Shown here: piece by piece, positions 9,401 to 17,028 of the stretch
Layout of the letters: every line of letters begins with the position of its first letter
Numbering within the stretch: the first letter of the stretch is position 1
Notes under the pieces: generated by a model
Databases searched by the model: none
The model's input: only the letters and a program-made list of their open reading frames with translations
Told to the model about the DNA's origin: nothing
Program-made: the position numbers and the translations under genes
Assembly (NCBI RefSeq): GCF_940670765.1
Contig: NZ_CALNVW010000037.1
Coordinates: 124,001-188,000, forward strand
DNA: 64,000 nucleotides
Direction of reading: 5' to 3'
Origin: Streptomyces sp. A 4/2
Lineage (GTDB): Bacteria > Actinomycetota > Actinomycetes > Streptomycetales > Streptomycetaceae

Positions 9401-9521
9401 GGCGGCGATGGCCCGGTACCTGGGGTACGAGACGGGACACGTGGGCGACATGATCGACGACTACCGCCGGGCCACACGGCGGGCCCGCGGGGTCATGGAG
9501 GAGCAGTTCTACGGGGCGTAG
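6489..9521 (+). CDS. glnE: GlnE, bifunctional glutamine synthetase adenylyltransferase/deadenylase
   Basis: The 1010-residue protein has the duplicated nucleotidyltransferase design of GlnE. The first active site (GKCGGHELNYVSDVD, about residue 203) belongs to the deadenylylating half and the second (GRFGGHELSYGSDAD, about residue 732) to the adenylylating half. Each is followed by a helical GlnD-PII-uridylyltransferase-like region (LRPEGRNGPLVRTL and LRPEGKSGPLVRTL). It modifies the regulatory tyrosine of GlnA; GlnA at 51-52.7 kb keeps that residue (Tyr397). The ATG was chosen for the GGGAGG ribosome site and for alignment with known actinobacterial GlnE N-termini; the open frame extends further upstream. 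Confidence 0.95.
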   Translation: MTVPGRRSSTFTRLLRHGFTDPSAAERLLDAPELASVRTDPVLLDALGATADPDLALLALVRMAESQEPDERQTLLDMLIAAKPLRDRLLGVLGASEALGDHLARHPHDWHALVTYETSDLHPGVVEFERGLADADDPVSLRIAYRRCLLSIAARDVCGTTEVGQTAAELADLATATLRAALTIASAAAPQDAALCRLAVVAMGKCGGHELNYVSDVDVVFIAEPAVTVLVTGGNGDSGDAADETETEAVQAATRLAAHMMRICSETNIEGTIWPVDANLRPEGRNGPLVRTLSSHLAYYQRWAKTWEFQALLKARAVAGDLTLGEEYVEAVRPLVWQASERDNFVTDAQKMRRRVVDNIPPALVERELKLGPGGLRDVEFAVQLLQLVHGRSDATLRSGNTLEALDALAVGGYVGRSDAAQLDEAYRFLRAMEHHIQLYRLRRTHLVPEGEADLRRLGRSLGLRTDPVAELTRAWKRHAAVVRKLHEKLFYRPLLDAVAQLAPGEIRLSPKAAGQRLEALGYADPVGALRHLEALSSGVSRKAAIQRTLLPVLLGWFADSADPDAGLLGFRKVSDALGKTPWYLRLLRDEGAAAENLARVLSAGRLAPDLLLRAPEAVSLLGARGGLDPRSRDNLEQEVLSAVGRAETPEGAVASARGVRRRELFRTAAADLISSYGTEENPAEPDPGALVDRVGNAVTDLNAATLAGALRAAVRAEWGDTLPTRFAVIGMGRFGGHELSYGSDADVLFVHAPRDGVDDQEAARAANAVVAEMRRLLQLPTADPPLLIDADLRPEGKSGPLVRTLASYAAYYRRWSRVWESQALLRAEPMAGDADLGRSFVELIDPLRYPAEGLGDDAVREIRRLKARMESERMPRGADPTLHAKLGRGGLSDVEWTVQLLQMQHGWRLPGLRTTRTRRALAAAHEAELLSTEDAQTLDEAWVLASRVRNAVMLVRGRAGDTFPSDGRELAAMARYLGYETGHVGDMIDDYRRATRRARGVMEEQFYGA

Positions 9522-9570
9522 CCGTACGGTGTACGGGTTCTGCGCGGGATCCCCGGGAGAACCCCGGCCC

Positions 9571-9612
9571 CAGCCGGTCGTGCCCAGCCGGTCGTGCCCA
9601 GCCGGTCGTACC
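9571..9612. repeat. Three tandem 14-bp repeats
   Basis: The unit CAGCCGGTCGTGCC is repeated three times without gaps; the third copy has one change (G to A). The array lies between the stop of glnE and the stop of the leftward PAP2 gene. No function is evident. Confidence 0.85.
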
Positions 9613-9618
9613 CGGCCC

Positions 9619-10599
9619 TCAGTCGCCGGACGGGGTCGATCTCGCCGACGCCGGACGGTCGGTGGCCGGTCCGGGGCGGCGGCCCTTGGCGGTCACGGGG
9701 CGCTCCTGGCCGCCCTCGCGCGGCTCGGAGGCGTCCCCGCCCAGATAGCGGGAGGCCACGATCCGGCCCGGCTGCCTGCTCTTGGGCACCCGGGGCAACT
9801 GATGCGGCAACGCCCCGTACCAGCTGTACGACAGAGCCGTACCGAACGCCAGGCAGAGCACTCCGCCCACCGCGTCCAGCCAGAAGTGGTTGGCCGTCGC
9901 CACGATCACCAGCAGTGTCAGCACCGGGTACAGCAGGCCCAGGATCCGCGCCCAGGGCGCCTTCGCCAGGGCGAAGATGATCAGGCCGCACCAGAGCGAC
10001 CAGCCGATGTGCATCGACGGCATCGCCGCGTACTGGTTCGACACGTTCTTGAGGTTGCCCGAGGCCATCGAGCCCCAGGTGTCGTGCACCAGCACGGTGT
10101 CGACGAAGTGGCTGTGGGGCATCAGACGTGGCGGTGCCAGGGGGTACAGGTAGTACCCCACCAGCGCCACCGCGGTCGTCGCGAACAGCGCGAGCCGGGC
10201 CGCCGCGTAGCGGCCCGGATGGAAGTGGAAGAGCCACACCAGGACACTGATCGTCATGATGAAGTGCATGGTCGCGTAGTAGTAGTTCATCCCGACGATC
10301 AGCCATGTCACCGAATTCACGGCGTGGTTGACGCTCTGCTCGACTGCGATACCGAGGGTGTGCTCCGCACGCCAGACCCAGTTGGCATTGCGGAGCGCCT
10401 CCGCCTTCTGCTCCGGTACGGCGTTGCGGATCAGCGAGTACATCCAGTAACTCAGCGCGATCAGCAGGACTTCGAACCAGATGCGGGGACGGCGGGGTGT
10501 ACGAAGTCGCCCGATGAGAGAGATATGAGGCTCCTTGGCCACGACGGGTGACGCGGCGGCCGTAAGGCCTTCCAGTGTCTTCACGGTCGTTTCACCCAT
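9619..10599 (-). CDS. PAP2-superfamily integral membrane phosphatase/transferase
   Basis: The 326-residue protein has about six membrane helices and the PAP2_3 (inositolphosphotransferase-like) signature: AMPSMHIGWSLW with the conserved His, and ANHFWLDAVGG with the second His and Asp. Such proteins dephosphorylate or transfer phospho-head groups on lipids at the outer membrane face. The substrate cannot be told from sequence. The tail after the last helix (from about residue 270) is long, basic and probably disordered. The ATG at 10599 has a weak ribosome site; a GTG 15 bases downstream has a better purine run and is an alternative. Confidence 0.85.
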   Translation of the reverse strand: MGETTVKTLEGLTAAASPVVAKEPHISLIGRLRTPRRPRIWFEVLLIALSYWMYSLIRNAVPEQKAEALRNANWVWRAEHTLGIAVEQSVNHAVNSVTWLIVGMNYYYATMHFIMTISVLVWLFHFHPGRYAAARLALFATTAVALVGYYLYPLAPPRLMPHSHFVDTVLVHDTWGSMASGNLKNVSNQYAAMPSMHIGWSLWCGLIIFALAKAPWARILGLLYPVLTLLVIVATANHFWLDAVGGVLCLAFGTALSYSWYGALPHQLPRVPKSRQPGRIVASRYLGGDASEPREGGQERPVTAKGRRPGPATDRPASARSTPSGD

Positions 10600-10675
10600 A
10601 GGAAAAGAGTCTGCCAGAAACTCCGCTTCCCACAGATCATCCCTCGGCGGCGCCCGGCCCGCACCTGCTAGGACG

Positions 10676-11740
10676 CTACCGGGCCTGCTCCGCGCCCCTG
10701 GAACGGGAAGTTGACGCCGGGGCGGAACCCGGGCCGGAAGCGGTGGAACCACGGACCACCAGCTCCGTCATGAAGACGAATTCGCTGTGCGGCGCGGGCG
10801 TACCGCCGACCTCTTCGAGCAGGGCCCGGACGGCGGCCTGCCCCATGGCGGTGACCGGCTGGCGGATCGTGGTCATCGGCGGATCCGTGAACGCTATGAG
10901 CGGGGAGTCGTCGAAGCCGACCACCGAGATGTCACGCGGCACGTCGAGCCCGAGCTGGCGGGCGGCCCGGATGGCACCGAGTGCCATCATGTCGCTGGCG
11001 CAGACCACCGCCGTACAGCCGGCGGAGATGAGCGCCGACGCCGCGGCCTGGCCGCCCTCCAGCGTGTACAGCGAGTGCTCGATCAGCTGCTCGCTCTCGG
11101 CCGGGGACAGCCCGAACCGGTCCTGCATCGCGGCCTGGAAGCCCTCTGTCTTCCGCAGCACCGGGACGAAGCGCCGCGGCCCGAGCGCGAGCCCGATCCG
11201 GGTGTGCCCCAACGAGGCGAGGTGGGTGACGGCCAGCCGCATCGCGGCCCGGTCGTCGGGCGAGATGAAGGGCGCCTGCACCTTCGGCGAGAAGCCGTTG
11301 ACCAGGACGTACGGCACGCCCTGGGCGCGCAGCTGCTCGTAGCGCCGCATGTCCGCCGTGGTGTCCGCGTGCAGCCCGGAGACGAAGATGATGCCCGCGA
11401 CCCCGCGGTCCACCAGCATCTCGGTGAGCTCGTCCTCGGTGGAGCCGCCCGGGGTCTGGGTGGCCAGCACCGGGGTGTATCCCTGGCGGGTGAGCGCCTG
11501 ACCGATGACCTGCGCCAGTGCCGGGAAGATCGGGTTCTCCAGCTCGGGGGTGATCAGCCCGACGAGGCCCGCGCTGCGCTGGCGCAGCCGGACGGGACGT
11601 TCGTAGCCGAGCACGTCGAGTGCGGCGAGAACGGACTCGCGGGTGGCCGCCGCTACCCCCGGCTTGCCGTTGAGGACCCGGCTGACCGTCGCTTCGCTGA
11701 CCCCCGCCTGGGCTGCGATGTCGGCAAGCCGTGCGGTCAT
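10676..11740 (-). CDS. malR: MalR, LacI-family repressor of maltose genes
   Basis: The 354-residue regulator starts with a LacI helix-turn-helix (LADIAAQAGVSEATVSRVLNG, residues 5-25) and a hinge helix. A periplasmic-binding-like effector domain follows (SVVGFDDSPLIAFTDPP near the end). It is very close to the S. coelicolor MalR sequence as I remember it. It lies 25 bases downstream of an alpha-glucosidase gene on the same strand, so the two are likely co-transcribed. It should bind the CTTGCAG-type operators at 3.8 and 13.4-13.6 kb. A long in-frame extension upstream was rejected because the HTH normally begins within a few residues of the start. Confidence 0.9.
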   Translation of the reverse strand: MTARLADIAAQAGVSEATVSRVLNGKPGVAAATRESVLAALDVLGYERPVRLRQRSAGLVGLITPELENPIFPALAQVIGQALTRQGYTPVLATQTPGGSTEDELTEMLVDRGVAGIIFVSGLHADTTADMRRYEQLRAQGVPYVLVNGFSPKVQAPFISPDDRAAMRLAVTHLASLGHTRIGLALGPRRFVPVLRKTEGFQAAMQDRFGLSPAESEQLIEHSLYTLEGGQAAASALISAGCTAVVCASDMMALGAIRAARQLGLDVPRDISVVGFDDSPLIAFTDPPMTTIRQPVTAMGQAAVRALLEEVGGTPAPHSEFVFMTELVVRGSTASGPGSAPASTSRSRGAEQAR

Positions 11741-11765
11741 GGGAAGGGACTGTACCGGGCCCATG

Positions 11766-13391
11766 TCAGATTGCCCACCAGGTGCAGGAATCGGCGGGAA
11801 TGCGAACGGTGTCACCGGAGAGGACCGGCTCGGACGTGGCGAGCAGCGGCCTTCCGGGGGTGGGCAGTTCGGCCGCCTCGGAGAGCGTGTTGACGGTACA
11901 GACGAATCCGGGCCGGGCGAAGACCAGGACACCCTCGGGGCCGTCGAGCCACTCCAGGGAGCCGTCGCCCAGGCCGTCCAGCTCGCGCCGCAGCTTCAAC
12001 GCGGTGCGGTACAACTCCAGGGTCGAGTCCGGGTCACCGGTCTGTGCCTGCACGGAGTGTTCCCGCCAGTTCTCGGGCTGCGGCAGCCATCCCGGGCCGG
12101 GCCCGAAACCGTACGAAGGGCCGTCCTCGGTCCAGGGGATCGGCACCCGGCACCCGTCCCGCAGCCCCTCCTGCCCGGCGCTGCGGAAGAACGACGGGTC
12201 CTCGCGCAGCTCGTCCGGGAGGTCGGTGACCTCGGGCAGGCCGAGTTCCTCGCCCTGGTAGACGTACGCGGACCCGGGCAGCGCCAGCATCAGCAGGGCG
12301 GCGGCACGGCCCCGGCGCAGCCCGGTGGCGCCGCCGCCGTACCGCGTCACATGGCGTACGACGTCGTGGTTGGAGAGCACCCAGGTGGTGGGCGCGCCCA
12401 CCGAAGCAGTGGCGGCCAGCGAGTCGTCGACGACCGCGCGCATCGCCGCTGCGTCCCAGGGGCACCTGAGGAACTGGAAGTTGAAGGCCTGGTGCAGCTC
12501 GTCGGGGCGCACGTACAGCGCGAGGCGCTCGGCCGTGGGGGCCCACGCCTCGGCGACGCCGATGCGCTCGCCCGGGTACGAGTCGAGCAGCCGCCGCCAG
12601 GAGCGGTGGATCTCGTGCACCCCGTCCTGGTCGAAGAACGGCAGTACCTGGGAGCCGATCATCTTGACCTGCTCGCGGCTGCCGATGTCCGGCAGCCCGG
12701 CGGCCTTGACCATGCCGTGGGCGACATCGACGCGGAAGCCGTCCACCCCGCGGTGGTCACCACCGGCGCCGAGCTCCAGCCAGAAGCGCAGGATCGCCTC
12801 GAACTCCGCGCGCACCTCGGGGTTCTCCCAGTTGAGGTCGGGCTGCTCGCCCGCGAAGAGATGGAGGTACCAGGCGCCGTCCGCCACCCTCGTCCAGGCC
12901 GGTCCGCCGAACACCGACTCCCAGTCGTTGGGCGGCAGTTCACCGTCTCCGCCCCTGCCCGGCCGGAAGTGGTACCGGGACCGGGCGGCGCTGCCCGCGC
13001 CTCCGGCCAGCGCCTCCTTGAACCAGATGTGCTGGTCCGAGGTGTGGTTCGGGACGACGTCCACGATCACCCGCAGTCCGAGCCGGTGCGCGGCGCGCAG
13101 GAGCGCCTCGGCCTCCGCGAGATCCCCGAAGAGCGGGTCGACGACGCGGTAGTCCGCGACGTCGTAACCGCCGTCCGCCTGGGGCGAGGCGTAGAACGGG
13201 GTGAGCCAGACCGCGTCCACGCCCAGCTCCGCGAGGTACGGCAGCCGCTCCGTGATGCCCCGCAGATCGCCGATGCCGTCGCCGTCGCTGTCCGCGAAGG
13301 ACCGCACGTACACCTGGTAGATGACGGCGTCCCGCCACCATCCGGTGGATTCCGCGTCGGCGGCGGTCGCGGGGGAGAGGGGCTGCGTCAT
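11766..13391 (-). CDS. GH13 alpha-glucosidase, copy 1 (AglA-like)
   Basis: The 541-residue cytoplasmic enzyme has no signal peptide. GH13 regions are VDVVPNHTSDQH, GVDGFRVDVAHG (nucleophile Asp), AEAWAP (acid Glu) and VLSNHDVVRH. It belongs to the oligo-alpha-glucosidase type that hydrolyses imported maltodextrins. Just before region II it carries a short extra loop (AGGDHR) absent from its paralogue at 17-18.7 kb. The start was chosen for AAAGGGA before the ATG. It is transcribed away from malE, from a shared operator region, and is followed by malR. It is named AglA-like because two close copies exist. Confidence 0.9.
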   Translation of the reverse strand: MTQPLSPATAADAESTGWWRDAVIYQVYVRSFADSDGDGIGDLRGITERLPYLAELGVDAVWLTPFYASPQADGGYDVADYRVVDPLFGDLAEAEALLRAAHRLGLRVIVDVVPNHTSDQHIWFKEALAGGAGSAARSRYHFRPGRGGDGELPPNDWESVFGGPAWTRVADGAWYLHLFAGEQPDLNWENPEVRAEFEAILRFWLELGAGGDHRGVDGFRVDVAHGMVKAAGLPDIGSREQVKMIGSQVLPFFDQDGVHEIHRSWRRLLDSYPGERIGVAEAWAPTAERLALYVRPDELHQAFNFQFLRCPWDAAAMRAVVDDSLAATASVGAPTTWVLSNHDVVRHVTRYGGGATGLRRGRAAALLMLALPGSAYVYQGEELGLPEVTDLPDELREDPSFFRSAGQEGLRDGCRVPIPWTEDGPSYGFGPGPGWLPQPENWREHSVQAQTGDPDSTLELYRTALKLRRELDGLGDGSLEWLDGPEGVLVFARPGFVCTVNTLSEAAELPTPGRPLLATSEPVLSGDTVRIPADSCTWWAI

Positions 13392-13410
13392 GAGGGTCCC
13401 TTTCGGAAGA

Positions 13411-13625
13411 CTTGCAACGTACGGGAACAACGCTCGTGGACTCCGAAAGTAACAGCCTTGCAAGAGCTTGCGGTGGTGTTCGGGGGGTTGCCGGAAGGCT
13501 GGAAGTGCCCCAACAAGCCGTTTGACAAGGGTCGCAATGGCAACCTTGCGGACACGCTGAGGTAACGAAGCCTGGTTCTTGCAGAAAATCTACGCAAGGT
13601 CTTTCGGACTTCTTGCATCCTTGTT
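13411..13625. promoter_or_regulatory. Divergent promoter region with MalR-type operators (alpha-glucosidase / malE)
   Basis: The 289-base region between the divergent genes holds several CTTGCA sites. They are CTTGCAA (13411), the palindrome CTTGCAAG with a trailing CTTGCGG (13457-13473), CTTGCAG (13578) opposite GCAAG (13594), and CTTGCAT (13612). The left pair lies close to the alpha-glucosidase start and the right group sits 60-100 bases before malE. Both transcription units can thus be repressed by the same LacI-type regulator. I could not assign -10 elements with confidence. Confidence 0.75.
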
Positions 13626-13680
13626 ACGTTCCTCGACGACCCGGAGCCGTGATGGAGCGGCACCCGTTGAAGGAGTTCAC

Positions 13681-14952
13681 ATGCGACGTGGCATAGCGGC
13701 CACCGCTCTGGTTGCGACCCTGGCGCTCGCGGCGACGGCTTGCGGCGGCGACAGCGGCAGCGGCAAGGCGGACGGTCCCACCACCATCACCTGGTGGGAC
13801 ACCTCGAACGCCACGAACGAGGCCGCCACCTACCAGGCCCTGGTCAAGGAGTTCGAAAAGGCGAACACGGGCATCAAGGTCAAGTACGTCAACGTGCCCT
13901 TCGACCAGGCGCAGAACAAGTTCGACACGGCCGCCGGTGCGAAGGGTGCCCCGGACGTGCTGCGCTCCGAGGTCGGCTGGACCCCCGCCTTCGCGAAGAA
14001 GGGCTACTTCCTCCCGCTGGACGGCACCGAAGCCCTCAAGGACCAGGCGAAGTTCCAGCCCAACCTGCTGAAGCAGGCGCAGTTCGACGGCAAGACCTAC
14101 GGTGTCCCGCTGGTCACGGACACCCTCGCCTTCGTCTACAACAAGGCGCTCTTCGCCAAGGCCGGCATCACCAAGGCCCCGACCACCTGGGACGAGCTGA
14201 AGAAGGACGCCGCAGCCGTCAAGTCCAAGGACAAGGTGGACGGTTACTGGGCCAGCACCGCCGGCTACTACGCGCAGCCCTTCCTCTACGGCGAGGGCAC
14301 CGACACCGTCGACGTCGCCGGGAAGAAGCTCACCATCGCCGGCGCCCCGGCGGTCAAGGGCCTGGAGACCTGGAAGGGCCTCTTCGACGGTCCGGGTCTG
14401 CACAAGCCCGACATCACCGCCGACGCCTACGCCCACCAGCAGGACGCCTTTGTCAACGGCAAGGTCGCGTCGATCATCCAGGGTCCCTGGGAGATCACGA
14501 ACTTCTACAAGGGTTCGGCCTTCGCGGACAAGAACAACCTCGGCATCGCCACCGTCCCGGCCGGTTCCACCGGCAAGGCGGGCGCACCGACCGGCGGTCA
14601 CAACCTCGCCGTCTACGCCGGTTCCGACAAGGCCCACCAGGACGCGTCGCTGAAGTTCCTGAACTTCATGACCTCGGCGAAGAGCCAGGAGACGGTCGCG
14701 CTGAAGAACTCCACCCTGCCGACCCGCACGGACGCGTACACCGCGAAGGTCACCGCCGACCCGGGCATCGCCGGCTTCCAGAAGGTGCTGAGCGCCTCGC
14801 AGCCGCGCCCCGAACTGCCCGAGTACAGCTCGCTCTGGGGTCCGATGGACACCGAACTGCCCAAGGTCGCCAGCGGCAAGGAGTCGCTGCAGGACGGCGT
14901 CAAGTCCCTGACCGAGGCCATGGCCAAGCTCGTTCCCGACTTCAGTAAGTGA
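13681..14952 (+). CDS. malE: MalE, maltose/maltodextrin-binding lipoprotein
   Basis: The 423-residue protein is an ABC solute-binding lipoprotein of the family 1 sugar-binding type. A signal sequence (MRRGIAATALVATLALAATAC) ends in a lipobox-like AATAC with the lipidated Cys at residue 21. A Gly/Ser linker and the binding domain follow (ITWWDTSNATNEA, GGHNLAVYAGSDKAHQDAS). It delivers maltose or maltodextrins to MalF/MalG. GAAGGAG sits five bases before the ATG; an upstream in-frame extension has no ribosome site. No ATPase gene is nearby, so an MsiK-type shared ATPase elsewhere is expected, as known for Streptomyces sugar ABC systems. Confidence 0.94.
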   Translation: MRRGIAATALVATLALAATACGGDSGSGKADGPTTITWWDTSNATNEAATYQALVKEFEKANTGIKVKYVNVPFDQAQNKFDTAAGAKGAPDVLRSEVGWTPAFAKKGYFLPLDGTEALKDQAKFQPNLLKQAQFDGKTYGVPLVTDTLAFVYNKALFAKAGITKAPTTWDELKKDAAAVKSKDKVDGYWASTAGYYAQPFLYGEGTDTVDVAGKKLTIAGAPAVKGLETWKGLFDGPGLHKPDITADAYAHQQDAFVNGKVASIIQGPWEITNFYKGSAFADKNNLGIATVPAGSTGKAGAPTGGHNLAVYAGSDKAHQDASLKFLNFMTSAKSQETVALKNSTLPTRTDAYTAKVTADPGIAGFQKVLSASQPRPELPEYSSLWGPMDTELPKVASGKESLQDGVKSLTEAMAKLVPDFSK

Positions 14953-15039
14953 TCCACCGGCTGCCGGACCCGCACACCACGCGGGCCCGGCAGCCGCACG
15001 CGTCGCCGCCCCGCCGAACTCCCCCGAAAAGGTGTCAAG

Positions 15040-16020
15040 ATGACCGTTGCCGTCGAAGGCGCGGGCCCCGAGCGTCGAGGGCCGGCGCAGCGCTTCAAGA
15101 ACTCCTGGCAGAAGCACTGGTACGCCTACGCGATGGCCGCCCCGGTGGTCGTCGTCCTCGGTGTCCTCGTCGGGTACCCGCTCGTCCAGGGTCTGTACCT
15201 CACCCTCACCGACGCGAACAGCCTCAACTCGGCCCGCACCATCGGCGTCAACCACATCGACGCCACCTACAAGTTCATCGGTCTGCACAACTACGCGGAC
15301 ATCCTCTGGGGCCCGACGGCCTGGGACCGCTTCTGGTCGCACTTCCTCTGGACCGTCGTCTGGACCGCGGCCTGTGTGACCCTGCACTACGTCATCGGCC
15401 TCGGCCTGGCCCTGCTGCTCAACCAGAAACTGCGCGGGCGCACCTTCTACCGGATGATGCTGATCCTGCCCTGGGCCGTCCCGACCTTCGTCACGGTCTT
15501 CTCCTGGCGGATCATGCTCGGCGACTCCGGCATCGTGAACTCGGTGCTCGGCAGCCTGCATCTGCCCCAGCCCGCCTGGCTGGAGGAACCGCACTTCCAG
15601 CAGCTCGCCGCGATCGTCGTCAACACCTGGTGCGGTGTGCCCTTCATGATGGTCTCGCTGCTCGGCGGACTCCAGTCGATCTCCGCGGACCTCTACGAGG
15701 CGGCCGAGATGGACGGTGCGAGCCCCTGGCAGCGCTTCCTCAACGTCACGCTCCCCGGGCTGCGTTCGGTCAGCTCCACCGTCGTCCTGCTCGGCATCAT
15801 CTGGACGTTCAACCAGTTCGCCATCATCTTCCTGCTGTTCGGCAACGGCGCTCCGGACGCCCAGATCCTCGTCACCTGGGCCTACCGCCTCGGCTTCGGC
15901 CAGCAGCCCAGGGACTACGCCCAGTCCGCCGCGTACGGCGTACTGCTGCTGTCCGTCCTGATCGTCTTCACCTCCTTCTACCGCCGCTGGCTGGCCCGCA
16001 ACGAGAAGGCCAACGGCTGA
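15040..16020 (+). CDS. malF: MalF, maltose ABC transporter permease
   Basis: The 326-residue membrane protein has six predicted helices. The cytoplasmic EAA loop (YEAAEMDGASPWQRFLNVTL) is the contact point for the ATPase. Family: carbohydrate ABC permease, MalF type. It starts 87 bases after malE and precedes malG by 54 bases, forming the malEFG operon. A purine-rich GAAAAGG lies before the ATG. Confidence 0.94.
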   Translation: MTVAVEGAGPERRGPAQRFKNSWQKHWYAYAMAAPVVVVLGVLVGYPLVQGLYLTLTDANSLNSARTIGVNHIDATYKFIGLHNYADILWGPTAWDRFWSHFLWTVVWTAACVTLHYVIGLGLALLLNQKLRGRTFYRMMLILPWAVPTFVTVFSWRIMLGDSGIVNSVLGSLHLPQPAWLEEPHFQQLAAIVVNTWCGVPFMMVSLLGGLQSISADLYEAAEMDGASPWQRFLNVTLPGLRSVSSTVVLLGIIWTFNQFAIIFLLFGNGAPDAQILVTWAYRLGFGQQPRDYAQSAAYGVLLLSVLIVFTSFYRRWLARNEKANG

Positions 16021-16074
16021 CCGCCCCCCGATCAGGAAGACGGACCCGAAGACGGAACAGAAGGCAGGAATCCG

Positions 16075-16980
16075 ATGACGACCCTCACCACAGAGACCCC
16101 GGCGGCGCAGCAGCCACCGGCGCCCGCACGCCCCAACCGCACGGTCCGCCGCGACCGGCCTTCCCGCCGCGCCACCGTGCTGTCGCACACCGCCCTGAGC
16201 ATCGCCAGCCTGATCGCGCTCTTCCCGATCCTCTGGCTGGTCTTCCTCTCGCTCGGCCCCGACAAGAGCGACTACCTGCACCCGGGCCGCATCTGGTCCA
16301 AGGTGTCGTTCTCCAACTACTCGTTCGTCATGGAGCACACGGGCTTCTTCACCTGGCTCGGCAACACCGCGCTGATCGCCGTGTCGACCTGCCTCATCGG
16401 CGTCTTCATGGCCGCGACCACCGGCTACGCGGTCTCCCGGATGCGCTTCCCCGGCCACAAGAAGCTCATGTGGATCCTGCTGGTCACCCAGATGTTCCCG
16501 GTCGCCGTCCTGATGGTGCCGATGTACGTGATCCTCGCGGACCTCGGCCTCATCGACACCTTCGGCGCCCTGATCCTGGTGTACTGCTCCACCGCCGTGC
16601 CGTACTGCGCCTGGATGCTCAAGGGGTACTTCGACACCATCCCCTTCGAGATCGACGAGGCCGGCCGGGTCGACGGGCTCAGCCCCTTCGGCACCTTCTG
16701 GCGGCTCATCCTGCCGCTCGCCAGGCCCGGTCTCGCGGTGGCCGCCTTCTACACCTGCCTGACCGCCTGGGGCGAGGTGGCCTTCGCCTCCACCTTCATG
16801 CTCGACGACAGCAAGTACACCCTCGCGGTGGGCCTCTCCAGCTTCGTCAGCGAACACGACGCCCAGTGGAACTACATGGCGGCCACCGCCGTCCTCATCG
16901 CCATCCCCGTCTCCGCCATCTTCTACCTGGTGCAGAAGCACCTGGTCACCGGCCTGACGGCGGGCGGAACCAAGGGCTGA
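16075..16980 (+). CDS. malG: MalG, maltose ABC transporter permease
   Basis: The 301-residue inner membrane permease has a basic cytoplasmic N-terminus (VRRDRPSRRATVL), six helices and the EAA loop (FEIDEAGRVDGLSPFGTFWR) typical of MalG-type proteins. It pairs with MalF to form the membrane channel. It is third in the operon, with the alpha-glucosidase gene 48 bases downstream. GAAGGCAGGAA precedes its ATG. Confidence 0.94.
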   Translation: MTTLTTETPAAQQPPAPARPNRTVRRDRPSRRATVLSHTALSIASLIALFPILWLVFLSLGPDKSDYLHPGRIWSKVSFSNYSFVMEHTGFFTWLGNTALIAVSTCLIGVFMAATTGYAVSRMRFPGHKKLMWILLVTQMFPVAVLMVPMYVILADLGLIDTFGALILVYCSTAVPYCAWMLKGYFDTIPFEIDEAGRVDGLSPFGTFWRLILPLARPGLAVAAFYTCLTAWGEVAFASTFMLDDSKYTLAVGLSSFVSEHDAQWNYMAATAVLIAIPVSAIFYLVQKHLVTGLTAGGTKG

Positions 16981-17028
16981 GCCCGCACCTTCTTCCGTAC
17001 ACCCGACCCCACATCTTCCAGGGAAGCC